NCBI GenBank assembly: GCA_902599405.1
Contig: CACKFO010000003.1
Coordinates: forward strand, 47,088 to 111,087
Reading direction: 5' to 3'
DNA: 64,000 nucleotides
DNA from: an uncultured Alphaproteobacteria bacterium
GTDB lineage: Bacteria > Pseudomonadota > Alphaproteobacteria > HIMB59
Shown: piece after piece, positions 46,734 through 55,972 of the stretch
Numbering within the stretch: the first letter of the stretch is position 1
Layout of the letters: the number at the start of each line of letters is the position of its first letter
The notes under the pieces: model-generated
Seen by the model: the letters and a program-made list of their open reading frames with translations, nothing else
Database searches by the model: none
What the model was told of the DNA's origin: nothing
Translations under genes and position numbers: made by a program

Positions 46734-48214
46734 TTAAGTTCAAAATTTTTAAAATCATCATAAGTAAGATATACATTTAATTGATTTTTAGGAATAAATT
46801 TAGAAATTTGAAGATACGTTTGGCCAGGTCCACACGAATTACGCTTATTTAGTATTTCTGGTCTTAGTTGTATAGCTAATTTAAATGCAGAGAAGCTCAT
46901 CCAATAAAAACTCTCCGCTACAAATAAATTATCAATCGTATTGTCATTAATCAAAGGAACTAAACTATAGTGTGATATAACAGGGAATTTTTTATTTAGC
47001 ATATTTCCTTCATATGTAAGTTTATAAGTAGGTTTTTGATTATCTTTATAAAAATTTTCAGTTTCTCGATAATTTTCACCAAAACTATCGAGAGAAGAAT
47101 TTACAAGAATGCCCATTTTACTTATTTTTTTCCAAGAACTTACGCCGGAAGTTATAAGATTTGATACACTTTTCAAAGATTTAAACTCTTTAAATTCTGA
47201 TCTTGTGGCCAAAACATTTTTATTTTTTACTGTTTTATTAAATTCATGCAAATTTCTCTGAAACATTTGATATTTTGATAAGCTTGAAGGAAATATATTT
47301 TTAACTTTTTTAACTTTTTTATTATTTAGATATTTTTTTTCTTTAAAATATTTTTTTGTTTGATTATCTTTCCCTTGTGCAAATAAAATTTTTTCATTTA
47401 GAATATTTTCAATAGTTACACCTACATCTAAATTGCAACCACCTCCCCATTTGTATAAATATTTTCTCTCTCTTTGACAATCATCTAACGAAGGTAAATG
47501 ATTAATTTTTTTCAATATTTTTTGAGTTTTTCGATCATCTCTCCTATATTCCAAAGCAATGCATCCTTGTGCTGCCGCACTAGGAAATTCAGAAATTGGT
47601 AAAATTATCTTTTCAAACTTTTTAAATTTCAATTTAAAATTTCTATAATCTTTTTTATTAATTTTTTCTCCATATTTAAAAATTCTATCTATAGCAGCTT
47701 TAGCCATAAACACCCCGTCCTCTTTTGAGGAATTTAATATTTTTTCCAGCCTAGATGGCACGTTTCCCCTAATGTCGAATGGCTTCAATTCTTCAAAGGG
47801 TAAAAACTTTCTTAATTTTTTTAAATAATATTTTCTTCTAGGAGAGGATGTCCCTATAACTAATTTTTTTTTATTTAATGAAGTCTTTTTAATAAGAATA
47901 ACATCTCTTGGATCATCTCTTTTGAGACAAATAAAAGAAGTCTTATTAAGATTTTTAACAGGAAGATCTTTGAATGAATGAACTACCACATCTGCATCTT
48001 TTAAGATTAACTTTTTTGAGAGTGAATTTGTAAATATTCCAAATCCATGTTGTTCCCAAGCTTTAGCTGACATGTCCGTGTCACCAACGCTTGATGAGAA
48101 ATGTGTTTCAATTATATTTTTTTGTATTTTATTAATTTCTATTTCCGCAATGTGAGTCTGAATTTTAGCGAGAAAACTTTTTCTTGATAATAAAACAATC
48201 TTTTTCATAACCAT
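46730..48214 (-). CDS. hemC: Hydroxymethylbilane synthase with an extra C-terminal domain
   Basis: Polymerises porphobilinogen into hydroxymethylbilane. Residues 1-300 are HemC, with VVVHSFKDLPV (catalytic Asp near 83), IGTSSPRRKYYL near 120, IRGNVPSRLEKI, AAAQGCIALE and the cofactor cysteine in GGGCNLDVG at 260. From about 330 a further ~160-residue region follows with SWKKISKMGILVNSSLDSFGE and ESFYWMSFSAFKLAIQL. No separate hemD is found in this operon, so the extension may be a divergent uroporphyrinogen-III synthase. This is inference. Confidence 0.9.
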   Translation of the reverse strand: MVMKKIVLLSRKSFLAKIQTHIAEIEINKIQKNIIETHFSSSVGDTDMSAKAWEQHGFGIFTNSLSKKLILKDADVVVHSFKDLPVKNLNKTSFICLKRDDPRDVILIKKTSLNKKKLVIGTSSPRRKYYLKKLRKFLPFEELKPFDIRGNVPSRLEKILNSSKEDGVFMAKAAIDRIFKYGEKINKKDYRNFKLKFKKFEKIILPISEFPSAAAQGCIALEYRRDDRKTQKILKKINHLPSLDDCQRERKYLYKWGGGCNLDVGVTIENILNEKILFAQGKDNQTKKYFKEKKYLNNKKVKKVKNIFPSSLSKYQMFQRNLHEFNKTVKNKNVLATRSEFKEFKSLKSVSNLITSGVSSWKKISKMGILVNSSLDSFGENYRETENFYKDNQKPTYKLTYEGNMLNKKFPVISHYSLVPLINDNTIDNLFVAESFYWMSFSAFKLAIQLRPEILNKRNSCGPGQTYLQISKFIPKNQLNVYLTYDDFKNFELK

Positions 48215-48325
48215 TTATGACATTAAGAAATAACAAATAATCAACGCTAATACAATTTAAGCGAGACTTATTGGTCAATATGTACTTATTTCAAAATATG
48301 TTATAACTAAATAACGTTTGAAATT

Positions 48326-49003
48326 ATGACACAAAAAGCAGTTTTAATTGTCGGAGCAGGATCAGGTTTAAGTGCTTCTTTGGCTAGAGCATTTAATTCA
48401 AAGGGGATGAAAATTGTACTTGCTGCCAGAAACATAGACAAACTTGACAGTTTAAAAAAAGAGATCGACGCTTTAGTTTTTAAGTGTGACTCAACGGAAA
48501 ATAAAAGTGTTCAAAATTTATTTTTGCAGACTGACTCAATTATAGGCACTCCAGAAATTGTTATCTATAATCCATCTCTTAGAATTGTAAAACCTTTTAT
48601 TGAATACGATCCTGATGAAATGCTTCAATCAGTAAAAGTAAATAGTTATGGGGCTTTTCTAGTAGCGCATGAATCAGTAAAAAGAATGTTAAAAATAGGA
48701 AAAGGTAATATTTTTTTCACTGGATCATCTGCAAGTGTAAAGGGTTTTGCCAAATCTGCGTCTTTTGCTATGGGAAAGTTTGGTTTGAGAGGCTTAGCAC
48801 AATCTTTGGCAAGAGAGCTGCACCCACAAAATATTCATATAGGTCATTTCGTTATAGATGGAGGAATAGGTAAAGAACCAGTTGGAAATTATCAAATGAT
48901 ACACCCTGATGAAATTGCAAAACAATACCTAAATTTTTATTTACAGGATAAAAAAGCTTGGTCATGGGAAATTGAAATTAGAACAAACACTGAAAAATTT
49001 TAG
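48326..49003 (+). CDS. Short-chain dehydrogenase/reductase family protein
   Basis: A 225-residue Rossmann protein with LIVGAGSGLSASLARAF (cofactor loop, residues 7-23), AARNIDKL and YNPSL in place of the usual NNAG, and a TGSSAS stretch carrying the conserved Ser. The usual catalytic Tyr-x3-Lys is replaced by Phe-Ala-Met-Gly-Lys (FAMGK), so the tyrosine is missing. It may bind NAD(P) without normal catalysis. It begins a short plus-strand operon with the next gene, 9 nt apart. Confidence 0.87.
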   Translation: MTQKAVLIVGAGSGLSASLARAFNSKGMKIVLAARNIDKLDSLKKEIDALVFKCDSTENKSVQNLFLQTDSIIGTPEIVIYNPSLRIVKPFIEYDPDEMLQSVKVNSYGAFLVAHESVKRMLKIGKGNIFFTGSSASVKGFAKSASFAMGKFGLRGLAQSLARELHPQNIHIGHFVIDGGIGKEPVGNYQMIHPDEIAKQYLNFYLQDKKAWSWEIEIRTNTEKF

Positions 49004-49012
49004 AAGAACACC

Positions 49013-50032
49013 TTGGAAATCGGTATAGACAGTTTTGCAGATAAAAGAGAGGGCTCAGATAGTGTTAAAGCCATCAATAATGTTATTGATAGAATTATTT
49101 TTGCAGATGAAGTTGGATTAAATTCATTTGGGATAGGAGAGCATCATAGAAAAGAATTTTTAGACTCAGCACCATTTATGATATTAGCTGCAGCTGCAGC
49201 ACAAACAAAAAATATTAAGCTAATAAGTGCTGTAACTGTTTTAAGCGCAGCAGATCCTGTTCGTGTATTTCAAAACTTGTCTACTCTTGATCTGATATCC
49301 GGAGGTAGAGCAGAAATGGTAGCTGGAAGAGGATCATTTTCTGAGGCCTTTCCATTGTTTGGTTTGGATTTCAAAGATTATGATGAATTGTTTATTGAAA
49401 AGCTCGGTTTGCTTTTAAAAATTAGAGAAAATGAATTTGTTAGTTGGTCTGGTAAATTTAGACCTTCGATAAATAATTTACCTATTTATCCAAGGCCTAT
49501 TCAAAACCCTGTCCCAATTTGGTTAGGTGTTGGTGGCACACCTCAATCTTTTGCAAGAGCAGGTTCAATGGGCTTACCTCTAATGATTGCCATAATTGGA
49601 GGCAATACTCATCGCTTTAGGCCTTTGGTAGATATTTATCGACAGGCGGGTAAAGAAGCAGGACACCCCCCAGAAAAACTCTCCGTAGGACTTCATTCAC
49701 TGGGATATGTCGCAAATAGTATGGATGAAGCAATAGATTTGTATTATGAGGGATATCATAAAATGTTCACAAAAATTGGAAAAGAGAGAGGTTGGGGCCC
49801 TGTTACGAGAGACCAATTTGACAATCAAATTGGTCCATTAGGAGCTATAGTTTTAGGCGATCCCGATCAGGTCGCTGAAAAGATTATCAGACATAGTCAA
49901 GCCCTTGGAGGTATTGATAGATTCCAATTTCAAATGGATATAGCTGATATTACCCATGAAAATTTAATCAAATCTATTGAACTGATTGGCAATGAAGTAA
50001 TTCCTAGAATAAATAGGACAAAAAGCCCCTAA
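49013..50032 (+). CDS. Luciferase-like (LLM class) flavin-dependent oxidoreductase
   Basis: A 339-residue TIM-barrel monooxygenase-like protein. EIGIDSFADKREG and FADEVGLNSFGIGEHHRKEFLDSAPFMILAAAAAQTKNIKL are the family N-terminus; WLGVGGTPQSFARAGSMGLPLMIAIIGG the mid-part that binds FMN. It would use reduced FMN and O2 on an unknown substrate. The start is TTG at 49013. It is followed by a weak hairpin. Confidence 0.87.
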   Translation: MEIGIDSFADKREGSDSVKAINNVIDRIIFADEVGLNSFGIGEHHRKEFLDSAPFMILAAAAAQTKNIKLISAVTVLSAADPVRVFQNLSTLDLISGGRAEMVAGRGSFSEAFPLFGLDFKDYDELFIEKLGLLLKIRENEFVSWSGKFRPSINNLPIYPRPIQNPVPIWLGVGGTPQSFARAGSMGLPLMIAIIGGNTHRFRPLVDIYRQAGKEAGHPPEKLSVGLHSLGYVANSMDEAIDLYYEGYHKMFTKIGKERGWGPVTRDQFDNQIGPLGAIVLGDPDQVAEKIIRHSQALGGIDRFQFQMDIADITHENLIKSIELIGNEVIPRINRTKSP

Positions 50033-50043
50033 TTAGAGGCTTT
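50022..50043 (+). terminator. Weak terminator-like hairpin after the LLM oxidoreductase gene
   Basis: AAAGCCCCT and AGAGGCTTT pair around AATT with one mismatch. It overlaps the stop codon and is followed by only three T, so termination would be weak and read-through into hemA is likely. Confidence 0.4.
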
Positions 50044-50095
50044 ATGCGTCTTTATTGCAGTATCTTTTAGATTAGTAAAAAATAAATTAATAATT

Positions 50096-51364
50096 GTGAA
50101 AAATCACAATTGGAAATCTAATTATCTAAGCACTCTTCAATCTGAAATTGATAAAATTAAGGATGAAGGCCACTACAGAGTATTTAACAACATAGAAAGA
50201 AAAGCCGGACAGTATCCCAAAGCTACAAGACATAGTAATGGTCAAACCGAAGAGATTGATGTCTGGTGTTCAAATGATTACTTAGGCATGAGCCAGAACA
50301 AAGAAGTAATTTCCGCAATGCAATCTGCTGCTGAAAAGTTAGGAGCGGGAAGTGGAGGAACAAGGAACATATCAGGTACTACTAATTTCCATATTCAACT
50401 CGAAAAAGAAATCGCACTCTTACATAAAAAAGAAAGAGCTCTAGCATTTAATTCTGGATATAGTGCTAATGAGTCTGCACTAAAGTCTATTATATCTGCT
50501 TTTGATAATTGTTTAGTTTTAAGTGATGAACTAAATCACGCATCACTTATAGAAGGAATTCGTACAAGTAAAAAAGAAAAAGCTATTTATCGTCATAATG
50601 ATGTAAAACACCTAAAGGACATTCTAAAGGGAGTAGATTTTTCTCGACCAAAAATTATCGTCTTGGAGTCTGTCTATTCAATGGAAGCTGATTTTGCACC
50701 ACTAGAAGACATTATTCAGGTTGCACAGGATAATGGAGCATTAATATACTTAGATGAAGTTCATGCTGTAGGTTTATACGGTCCCAATGCAGCAGGTGTA
50801 GCAGATCAAAAAGGATTATCTGAGCATATTGATATTATCAATGGAACATTGGCAAAAGCATTTGGTCTAGCTGGAGGTTACATAGCCTCGACTGAGACAA
50901 TAATTGATTTTGTTAGAAGTTTTTCAAAAGGATTTATTTTCACAACATCCATGTGCCCAGCAGTAGCTGCTGGAAGTCTAGAGAGCATTAGACAAGTAAA
51001 GAAAAACGATGAAATTCGATCTTCATTCTTTGAGAACGTAGATTTTGTTAAAAAAGAACTACGAACCGCAGGTATTCCTTTTTTAGACTCAGGTTCACAT
51101 ATAATCCCAGTATTAATTGGAGATAGCAAATTATGTAAAGAGATTAGTGATTTTCTTTTAAATGAGCACCAGGTTTATGTTCAGCCTATTAATTATCCAA
51201 CAGTCCCAAAAGGAACTGAGAGAATAAGAATAACTCCCACTCCATGTCATGATCCAGAGTCTACTGAAAAATTTGTAGAAGCTTTGAAAGATGCTTGGTT
51301 TAAATTTATGCCTCAGTTAGTTAAATTTGAAAATCAATTTACTAATAAAATCAAAGTAATTTAA
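50096..51364 (+). CDS. hemA: 5-aminolevulinate synthase
   Basis: Condenses glycine with succinyl-CoA, the alphaproteobacterial first step of heme synthesis. The 422-residue PLP enzyme has WCSNDYLGMSQNKEV, GSGGTRNISGT, LSDELNHASLIEGIR, YLDEVHAVGLYG and the PLP lysine in GTLAKAFGLAGGYI near residue 250. The start is GTG at 50096. It is placed 2 kb from the hem operon on the opposite strand, so the first enzyme may be controlled apart from the rest. Confidence 0.97.
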   Translation: MKNHNWKSNYLSTLQSEIDKIKDEGHYRVFNNIERKAGQYPKATRHSNGQTEEIDVWCSNDYLGMSQNKEVISAMQSAAEKLGAGSGGTRNISGTTNFHIQLEKEIALLHKKERALAFNSGYSANESALKSIISAFDNCLVLSDELNHASLIEGIRTSKKEKAIYRHNDVKHLKDILKGVDFSRPKIIVLESVYSMEADFAPLEDIIQVAQDNGALIYLDEVHAVGLYGPNAAGVADQKGLSEHIDIINGTLAKAFGLAGGYIASTETIIDFVRSFSKGFIFTTSMCPAVAAGSLESIRQVKKNDEIRSSFFENVDFVKKELRTAGIPFLDSGSHIIPVLIGDSKLCKEISDFLLNEHQVYVQPINYPTVPKGTERIRITPTPCHDPESTEKFVEALKDAWFKFMPQLVKFENQFTNKIKVI

Positions 51365-51408
51365 ACGCCTTATTTGATCAATCTATACATTTATTATAAA
51401 ACATACTA

Positions 51409-52272
51409 ATGAGAGTCATTGCGTTTTATAGTTTCTTTAACGTATCCAATCCCAGATTATTAAAAGAGAGGTTAAATTTACACTTTCTTTTAAAACAAAT
51501 AAAAGGTTCGATTATTGTCAGTGAGGAAGGTTTAAATGGTACAATAGCAATCTCTTCAAAATTAGAAAAAAAAATTATCGACTATTTAATGTCTTTAGGA
51601 GTCACTAAAGAAAATATAAAAATATCAGACTTTAATGGCCAAAGAATTTTTAACGAGTTTAAAATCAAACTTAAAAAGGAAATAGTTACATCTGATTTTG
51701 GATTAAAAATTTCAGACATTAAAAAATCTAAATTTATTGAACCAAGTGATTGGGATAAATTTGCTAATGATAAAAATGTAGAAATTCTTGATACAAGAAA
51801 TGATTATGAATTTAAAATTGGTCATTATAAAAATGCTATCAACCCTAAAATTGAAACATTTAAAGATTTCAAAAATTATATAAAGAATAACAAAGAAAAA
51901 TTTCAGAATAAAAAAGTTGGTATTTATTGTACAGGTGGTATTAGATGTGAAAAAGCAGGACCTTTAATGGAAAAATATGGTATTGAGACATATCAACTTA
52001 AAGGAGGAATATTAAAATATTTTGAAACCACATCTGCTGACTCATGGAAGGGTGAGTGCTTTGTTTTTGACTACAGAGTATCTTTGAACAAGCAACTTTC
52101 TCAAGGTACGAGTAAGCTTTGTTACGGGTGTAACATGCCTTTAACTCCAAGAGAGAGAAAATCTCCTAAATATGAAGAGGGATATTCATGTTCCATCTGT
52201 TTTGATAATATGACAGAAAAAAAGAGACGTTCTCTCAAAGATAAGCGAGAACATTGGAAAAAAGTTCTTTAA
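51409..52272 (+). CDS. trhO: tRNA uridine-34 hydroxylase TrhO (rhodanese fold)
   Basis: Oxygen-dependent hydroxylation of U34 in tRNA. The 287-residue protein has an acylphosphatase-like N-terminal domain (IVSEEGLNGTIAIS), a rhodanese domain with ILDTRNDYEFKIGHYKNAI and active-site loop IYCTGGIRCEKAGPLM near residue 178-193, and a cysteine-rich tail (CYGCNMPL and CSICFDNM) that may bind zinc. The length and tail are normal for YceA/TrhO. Confidence 0.93.
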   Translation: MRVIAFYSFFNVSNPRLLKERLNLHFLLKQIKGSIIVSEEGLNGTIAISSKLEKKIIDYLMSLGVTKENIKISDFNGQRIFNEFKIKLKKEIVTSDFGLKISDIKKSKFIEPSDWDKFANDKNVEILDTRNDYEFKIGHYKNAINPKIETFKDFKNYIKNNKEKFQNKKVGIYCTGGIRCEKAGPLMEKYGIETYQLKGGILKYFETTSADSWKGECFVFDYRVSLNKQLSQGTSKLCYGCNMPLTPRERKSPKYEEGYSCSICFDNMTEKKRRSLKDKREHWKKVL

Positions 52273-52324
52273 TTTCATTAAATATCAATGTTGACCAAAT
52301 TCAAAATTAGTTTAGTTTACGCCA

Positions 52325-52519
52325 ATGGCTAAAAAGTCTACATACCAACTTAAACAGCTAATACCTGAAGAAAAACCTGAAACCGGCACAAAATATATTG
52401 TACGTAAACCCACTAAAGGATTGAAAGTTTCTGACAAACTTCGCCAGAGAAAGTATGACCCTGTTTTGAAACAGCATGTTTGGTTTGTAGAAAAGAAAAT
52501 GCCTCCTCATAGTAAATAA
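52325..52519 (+). CDS. rpmG: 50S ribosomal protein bL33 (cysteine-free, divergent N-terminus)
   Basis: A 64-residue basic protein. The C-terminal part, GTKYIVRKPTKGLKVSDKL then KYDPVLKQHVWFVEKKM, matches the alphaproteobacterial bL33 pattern (GT.Y...K...... KL.. RKYDP...KHV.. E.K). The first 18 residues (MAKKSTYQLKQLIPEEKP) differ from usual bL33. The photolyase reading frame continues in the same frame after its TAA. Confidence 0.75.
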   Translation: MAKKSTYQLKQLIPEEKPETGTKYIVRKPTKGLKVSDKLRQRKYDPVLKQHVWFVEKKMPPHSK

Positions 52520-52534
52520 TTTTGTTATTATTTT

Positions 52535-53944
52535 ATCATCGAAAATAGAACTTTATATTGGCTGAGAAGAGACTTTAGGATTACTGATAATCCCTGTCTG
52601 GAATTTATATCAAAACAAAAATCCCCAGCATTACTTGTTTATATTTATGATGACATTGAAAAGAAAGCCACTGGAGATGCTGGTCAATGGTGGTTAAATA
52701 AAACTCTTCATTTGCATTCCAAGAATTTAGAACAAAAATTTAATGTAAAGCTTATTATCACTGATGGTGAAGCGAAAAAAAATCTCTCACACCTAATTGA
52801 AAAATACAAAATTTCATCATTAATTTGGAATAGGCTCTACTCAGACCAATCTATTAAAAGAGACACTGAGATAAAGAGTTTTTTTAAAAATAAAAATATT
52901 CATGTTGAAACTTTTAATTCACACTTACTTAATGAGCCCTGGGAAATACAAAATAACTCCGGTCAGTTCTTTAAAGTTTTTACTCCTTATTGGAAAACTG
53001 CTTTTAAAGTTTATTTGAACAAGAAATTTTCTTACCAAAAAAATTCATTAATCAAATCATTTAAACACAATGAAAAAACTAAAATCGATTTTTTATCAAA
53101 TAGAAGTTGGTATGAGAAGTTTAATAATTATTGGAGTCCAGGAGAGGATGCAGCTTTGAAAAAAATTGAGACTTACATTTCTTCTCATATAGATAAATAT
53201 GATGTAAATAGAAATAGGCCTGATTTTGATCAAACATCAAGAATATCTCCTCACTTAAGATTTGGAGAGATATCCCCGCGGGTAATAGTTGAAAAAATCC
53301 AAAATTCAAAAAAATCTAATAATGCTGTAAATACTTATTTATCAGAAATTGGCTGGCGAGAATTTTCTTATTCATTGTTGTATTATTCTGAAGATTTATC
53401 AACTAAACCGATTAACCCAAAATTTAAAAAATTCCCATGGAGAAGTAGTAAAAAAGATTTTGCTTTATGGACTGAGGGTAAAACAGGCATACCTCTTGTA
53501 GACGCTGCAATGAGTCAAATTTATGAAGAGGGATGGATGCATAATAGGCTTAGAATGGTTGTTGGAAGTTTTCTTGTGAAAAATTTATTATTAAACTGGA
53601 CATTAGGTGAGCAGTATTTTCAAAAAAGTTTACTAGATTATGATGAAGCTAGTAATGCAGCTGGATGGCAGTGGATAGCAGGCTGTGGCGCAGATGCTTC
53701 CCCATATTTTCGTGTATTTAATCCTGTGCTTCAGTCAGAGAAGTTCGATCCACAGGCTCAATTTATCTTGAAGTATATTCCACAATTAAAAATATTTAAT
53801 TCATCAAAAACAGTATTTGAGCCATATTTAGATAAAAAATTATTAGATAGTTTAGTTAAAGAAAAAAAATATGTTAATCCAATCGTTGATTTGAAAGAGT
53901 CCCGCAACAGAGCACTTGATGCTTATCAACAAACGAAATCATAA
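52535..53944 (+). CDS. phr: Deoxyribodipyrimidine photolyase, without a normal start codon
   Basis: Light-driven repair of pyrimidine dimers using FAD. Reading from 52535 gives LYWLRRDFRITDNPCLEFI, the exact photolyase N-terminal motif, then the FAD-binding half with WSPGEDAAL, GWREFSYSLL, GIPLVDAAMSQIYEEGWMHNRLRM and LDYDEASNAAGWQWIAGCGADASPYFR. The 469-residue length is normal. Between the bL33 stop (52517-52519) and the motif there is no ATG, GTG or TTG; candidates are ATC codons at 52535 and 52538. The nearest TTG (52712) would cut off 59 conserved residues. The frame is open back to the bL33 TAA. See findings. Confidence 0.88.
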   Translation: MIENRTLYWLRRDFRITDNPCLEFISKQKSPALLVYIYDDIEKKATGDAGQWWLNKTLHLHSKNLEQKFNVKLIITDGEAKKNLSHLIEKYKISSLIWNRLYSDQSIKRDTEIKSFFKNKNIHVETFNSHLLNEPWEIQNNSGQFFKVFTPYWKTAFKVYLNKKFSYQKNSLIKSFKHNEKTKIDFLSNRSWYEKFNNYWSPGEDAALKKIETYISSHIDKYDVNRNRPDFDQTSRISPHLRFGEISPRVIVEKIQNSKKSNNAVNTYLSEIGWREFSYSLLYYSEDLSTKPINPKFKKFPWRSSKKDFALWTEGKTGIPLVDAAMSQIYEEGWMHNRLRMVVGSFLVKNLLLNWTLGEQYFQKSLLDYDEASNAAGWQWIAGCGADASPYFRVFNPVLQSEKFDPQAQFILKYIPQLKIFNSSKTVFEPYLDKKLLDSLVKEKKYVNPIVDLKESRNRALDAYQQTKS

Positions 53945-53945
53945 T

Positions 53946-55211
53946 TTGAAAAAAAGCATAGCTATAATTGGATCTGGTATAGCGGGATTATCTACAGCAT
54001 ATTTTTCACAAGAATATTTTGATGTAACACTATTTGAGAAAAATGATTATTTAGGTGGGCATGCAAATACAAGAGAAGTCAAAGATAGTAATGGAAATAC
54101 TATACCAATAGATACAGGTTTTATTGTCTACAATGAACTGACATACCCAAATTTAACAAAATTTTTTGATCTTCTCAAAGTCGAAACTGTTAATAGCAAT
54201 ATGTCCTTTAGTTTTCTTAATGAGGAAAACAAATTCGAGTACGGGGGAGGAAGTTTAAGATCATTATTTGCAGATCGTAAAAATTTTTTTAATTTAAAAT
54301 TCTACAAAATGTTAAAAGACATCATTATTTTTTATAAAGTTTATCAAAAAAAAAATATTACATCAGATATTTCAATTAGAGATTTTCTTAAAACAAAAAA
54401 TTACTCTGATGAATTTATTAATTTCCATCTTGTTCCTTTAATTTCAAGTATTTGGTCAACTCCCGATCAAGACTCTCTTAATCAGCCATTAAAAAGTATT
54501 ATTAATTTTTTTCAAAATCACAAATTGTTTAATTTCACGAATAGACCACAATGGAAAACAATAAGAAATGGTTCTAAACAATATATCAATTTATTAATTA
54601 AATCTGCAAAATTTAAAATCAAAAAGTCATGTAGAATTCAAAAAATTTCAAGAAATGACAAGATTGAAATTTTCTTTGAAGGAAAAAAATCTGTTTTTGA
54701 CATTATAATATTTGCATGTCCTCCCAACCATTTTTTTCCTCTTTTAGATAAAATACATCAGAAAGAGCATGAGGTTTTAAATGAATTTGATTTTCAAAAA
54801 AATTTAGCACAATTGCATCAAAATAACTCTCTTATGCCAACTCATTTAAAAGCTTGGTCAAGTTGGAATTTTCATACGAATTTAAATAATAAATGCACTT
54901 TAAGTTATTGGATGAATAAATTGCAACCACTAGAAACTAATGACAATTTCTTTGTCTCTTTAAATCAGGATCAAAATCAGAATCACTATCAAACAATTTA
55001 CGAACATCCAATATTCTCACCTAAAACTTTAAATGCCCAAAAAAATATTTCACAAATTCAAGGCTATGAGAATTCTTATTATGTTGGTAGTTATCTTGGC
55101 TATGGTTTTCATGAAGACGGTATTCAATCTGCTATAAAAGTTTGTAAAAGGTTAAATATTGATTTGAAGGAGTTTAAAAATGCGGATACATCAAGAGTGC
55201 AATGGAATTAA
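53946..55211 (+). CDS. FAD-dependent amine oxidase-like protein (COG2907)
   Basis: A 421-residue flavoprotein from the TTG at 53946. The dinucleotide motif is IIGSGIAGLSTAYFSQEYFDVTLFEKNDYLGGHANT (FAD). The family sits beside DUF1365 and CFA-type methyltransferase genes in many bacteria and in Rhodobacter is part of the singlet-oxygen regulon linked to furan or modified fatty acids. The role is not certain. The start follows the photolyase stop by 1 nt, so it is coupled. Confidence 0.87.
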   Translation: MKKSIAIIGSGIAGLSTAYFSQEYFDVTLFEKNDYLGGHANTREVKDSNGNTIPIDTGFIVYNELTYPNLTKFFDLLKVETVNSNMSFSFLNEENKFEYGGGSLRSLFADRKNFFNLKFYKMLKDIIIFYKVYQKKNITSDISIRDFLKTKNYSDEFINFHLVPLISSIWSTPDQDSLNQPLKSIINFFQNHKLFNFTNRPQWKTIRNGSKQYINLLIKSAKFKIKKSCRIQKISRNDKIEIFFEGKKSVFDIIIFACPPNHFFPLLDKIHQKEHEVLNEFDFQKNLAQLHQNNSLMPTHLKAWSSWNFHTNLNNKCTLSYWMNKLQPLETNDNFFVSLNQDQNQNHYQTIYEHPIFSPKTLNAQKNISQIQGYENSYYVGSYLGYGFHEDGIQSAIKVCKRLNIDLKEFKNADTSRVQWN

Positions 55212-55954
55212 TTTCCTCTCATTGTTTTGGAATAGGTAAAATAATTCATAAAAGAACAAGGGATACTGATAATTTTTTTCAATATAATGCACCTTACTTA
55301 AGTATAAATCTAAGTAACACAATAAATATCCATCCATTTATATCTCTAAATAGATTTAACTTTTTTTCAATTTTTTATAAACAGCACGGATTTAGAAATA
55401 AAAAAAAGAGTTTATATGATTTTGCAAAAAATGTTGCTGAAAAACACAATATTAATTTTAATAGTATTCAATTTATATGTATCCCATCAATTGTTGGTTA
55501 TTCTTTTAATCCTATTAGCTTTTATTTATATCTTGATAGTAAAAATAAAGTTAAGTCGATCATATATGAAGTGAAAAATACATTTGGAGACCAAGTTCAT
55601 TATTTAACTTTGAACAAGTTTAAAGATAAAGAGTTTAAAAAAAATATGTATGTATCACCATTTATTGAAATGGACTGCACTTATAAGATTTCTTCAAAAA
55701 ATAAAAGAAAAGACCATTTTTTTTGTAATATTAATCAATTTAACCTTAAAAAGGAGCAAATATTTTATGCCTCTATAGATTTAAATTTAAAAGAAATAAC
55801 TTTCTATAATTTTATTTTGTTTTTAATTTTAAATATTTTTGGGAGTGTAAAAACAATCACTCTTATTCACTATCAGGCAATCAAGCTTTTTTTTAAAAAA
55901 AGTAAATTCTTTAAATATTCCAATAGAATAAAAGATAATCTATACTTAGATTAA
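55202..55954 (+). CDS. DUF1365 protein
   Basis: A 250-residue protein of unknown enzymatic role. YSFNPISFYLYLDSKNKVKSIIYEVKNTFGDQVHY around residues 100-135 is the family signature (YxFNPxSxYY...E.NT). It overlaps the FAD gene by 10 nt and is followed by a CFA-type methyltransferase 18 nt later. It may assist lipid modification. Confidence 0.88.
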   Translation: MELISSHCFGIGKIIHKRTRDTDNFFQYNAPYLSINLSNTINIHPFISLNRFNFFSIFYKQHGFRNKKKSLYDFAKNVAEKHNINFNSIQFICIPSIVGYSFNPISFYLYLDSKNKVKSIIYEVKNTFGDQVHYLTLNKFKDKEFKKNMYVSPFIEMDCTYKISSKNKRKDHFFCNINQFNLKKEQIFYASIDLNLKEITFYNFILFLILNIFGSVKTITLIHYQAIKLFFKKSKFFKYSNRIKDNLYLD

Positions 55955-55972
55955 TTAAATTTAGTTAAAATC

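Noticed and set aside
52712..53944. Photolyase starting at TTG 52712
   Set aside because: It would remove the conserved LYWLRRDFR region that is encoded upstream in the same frame.
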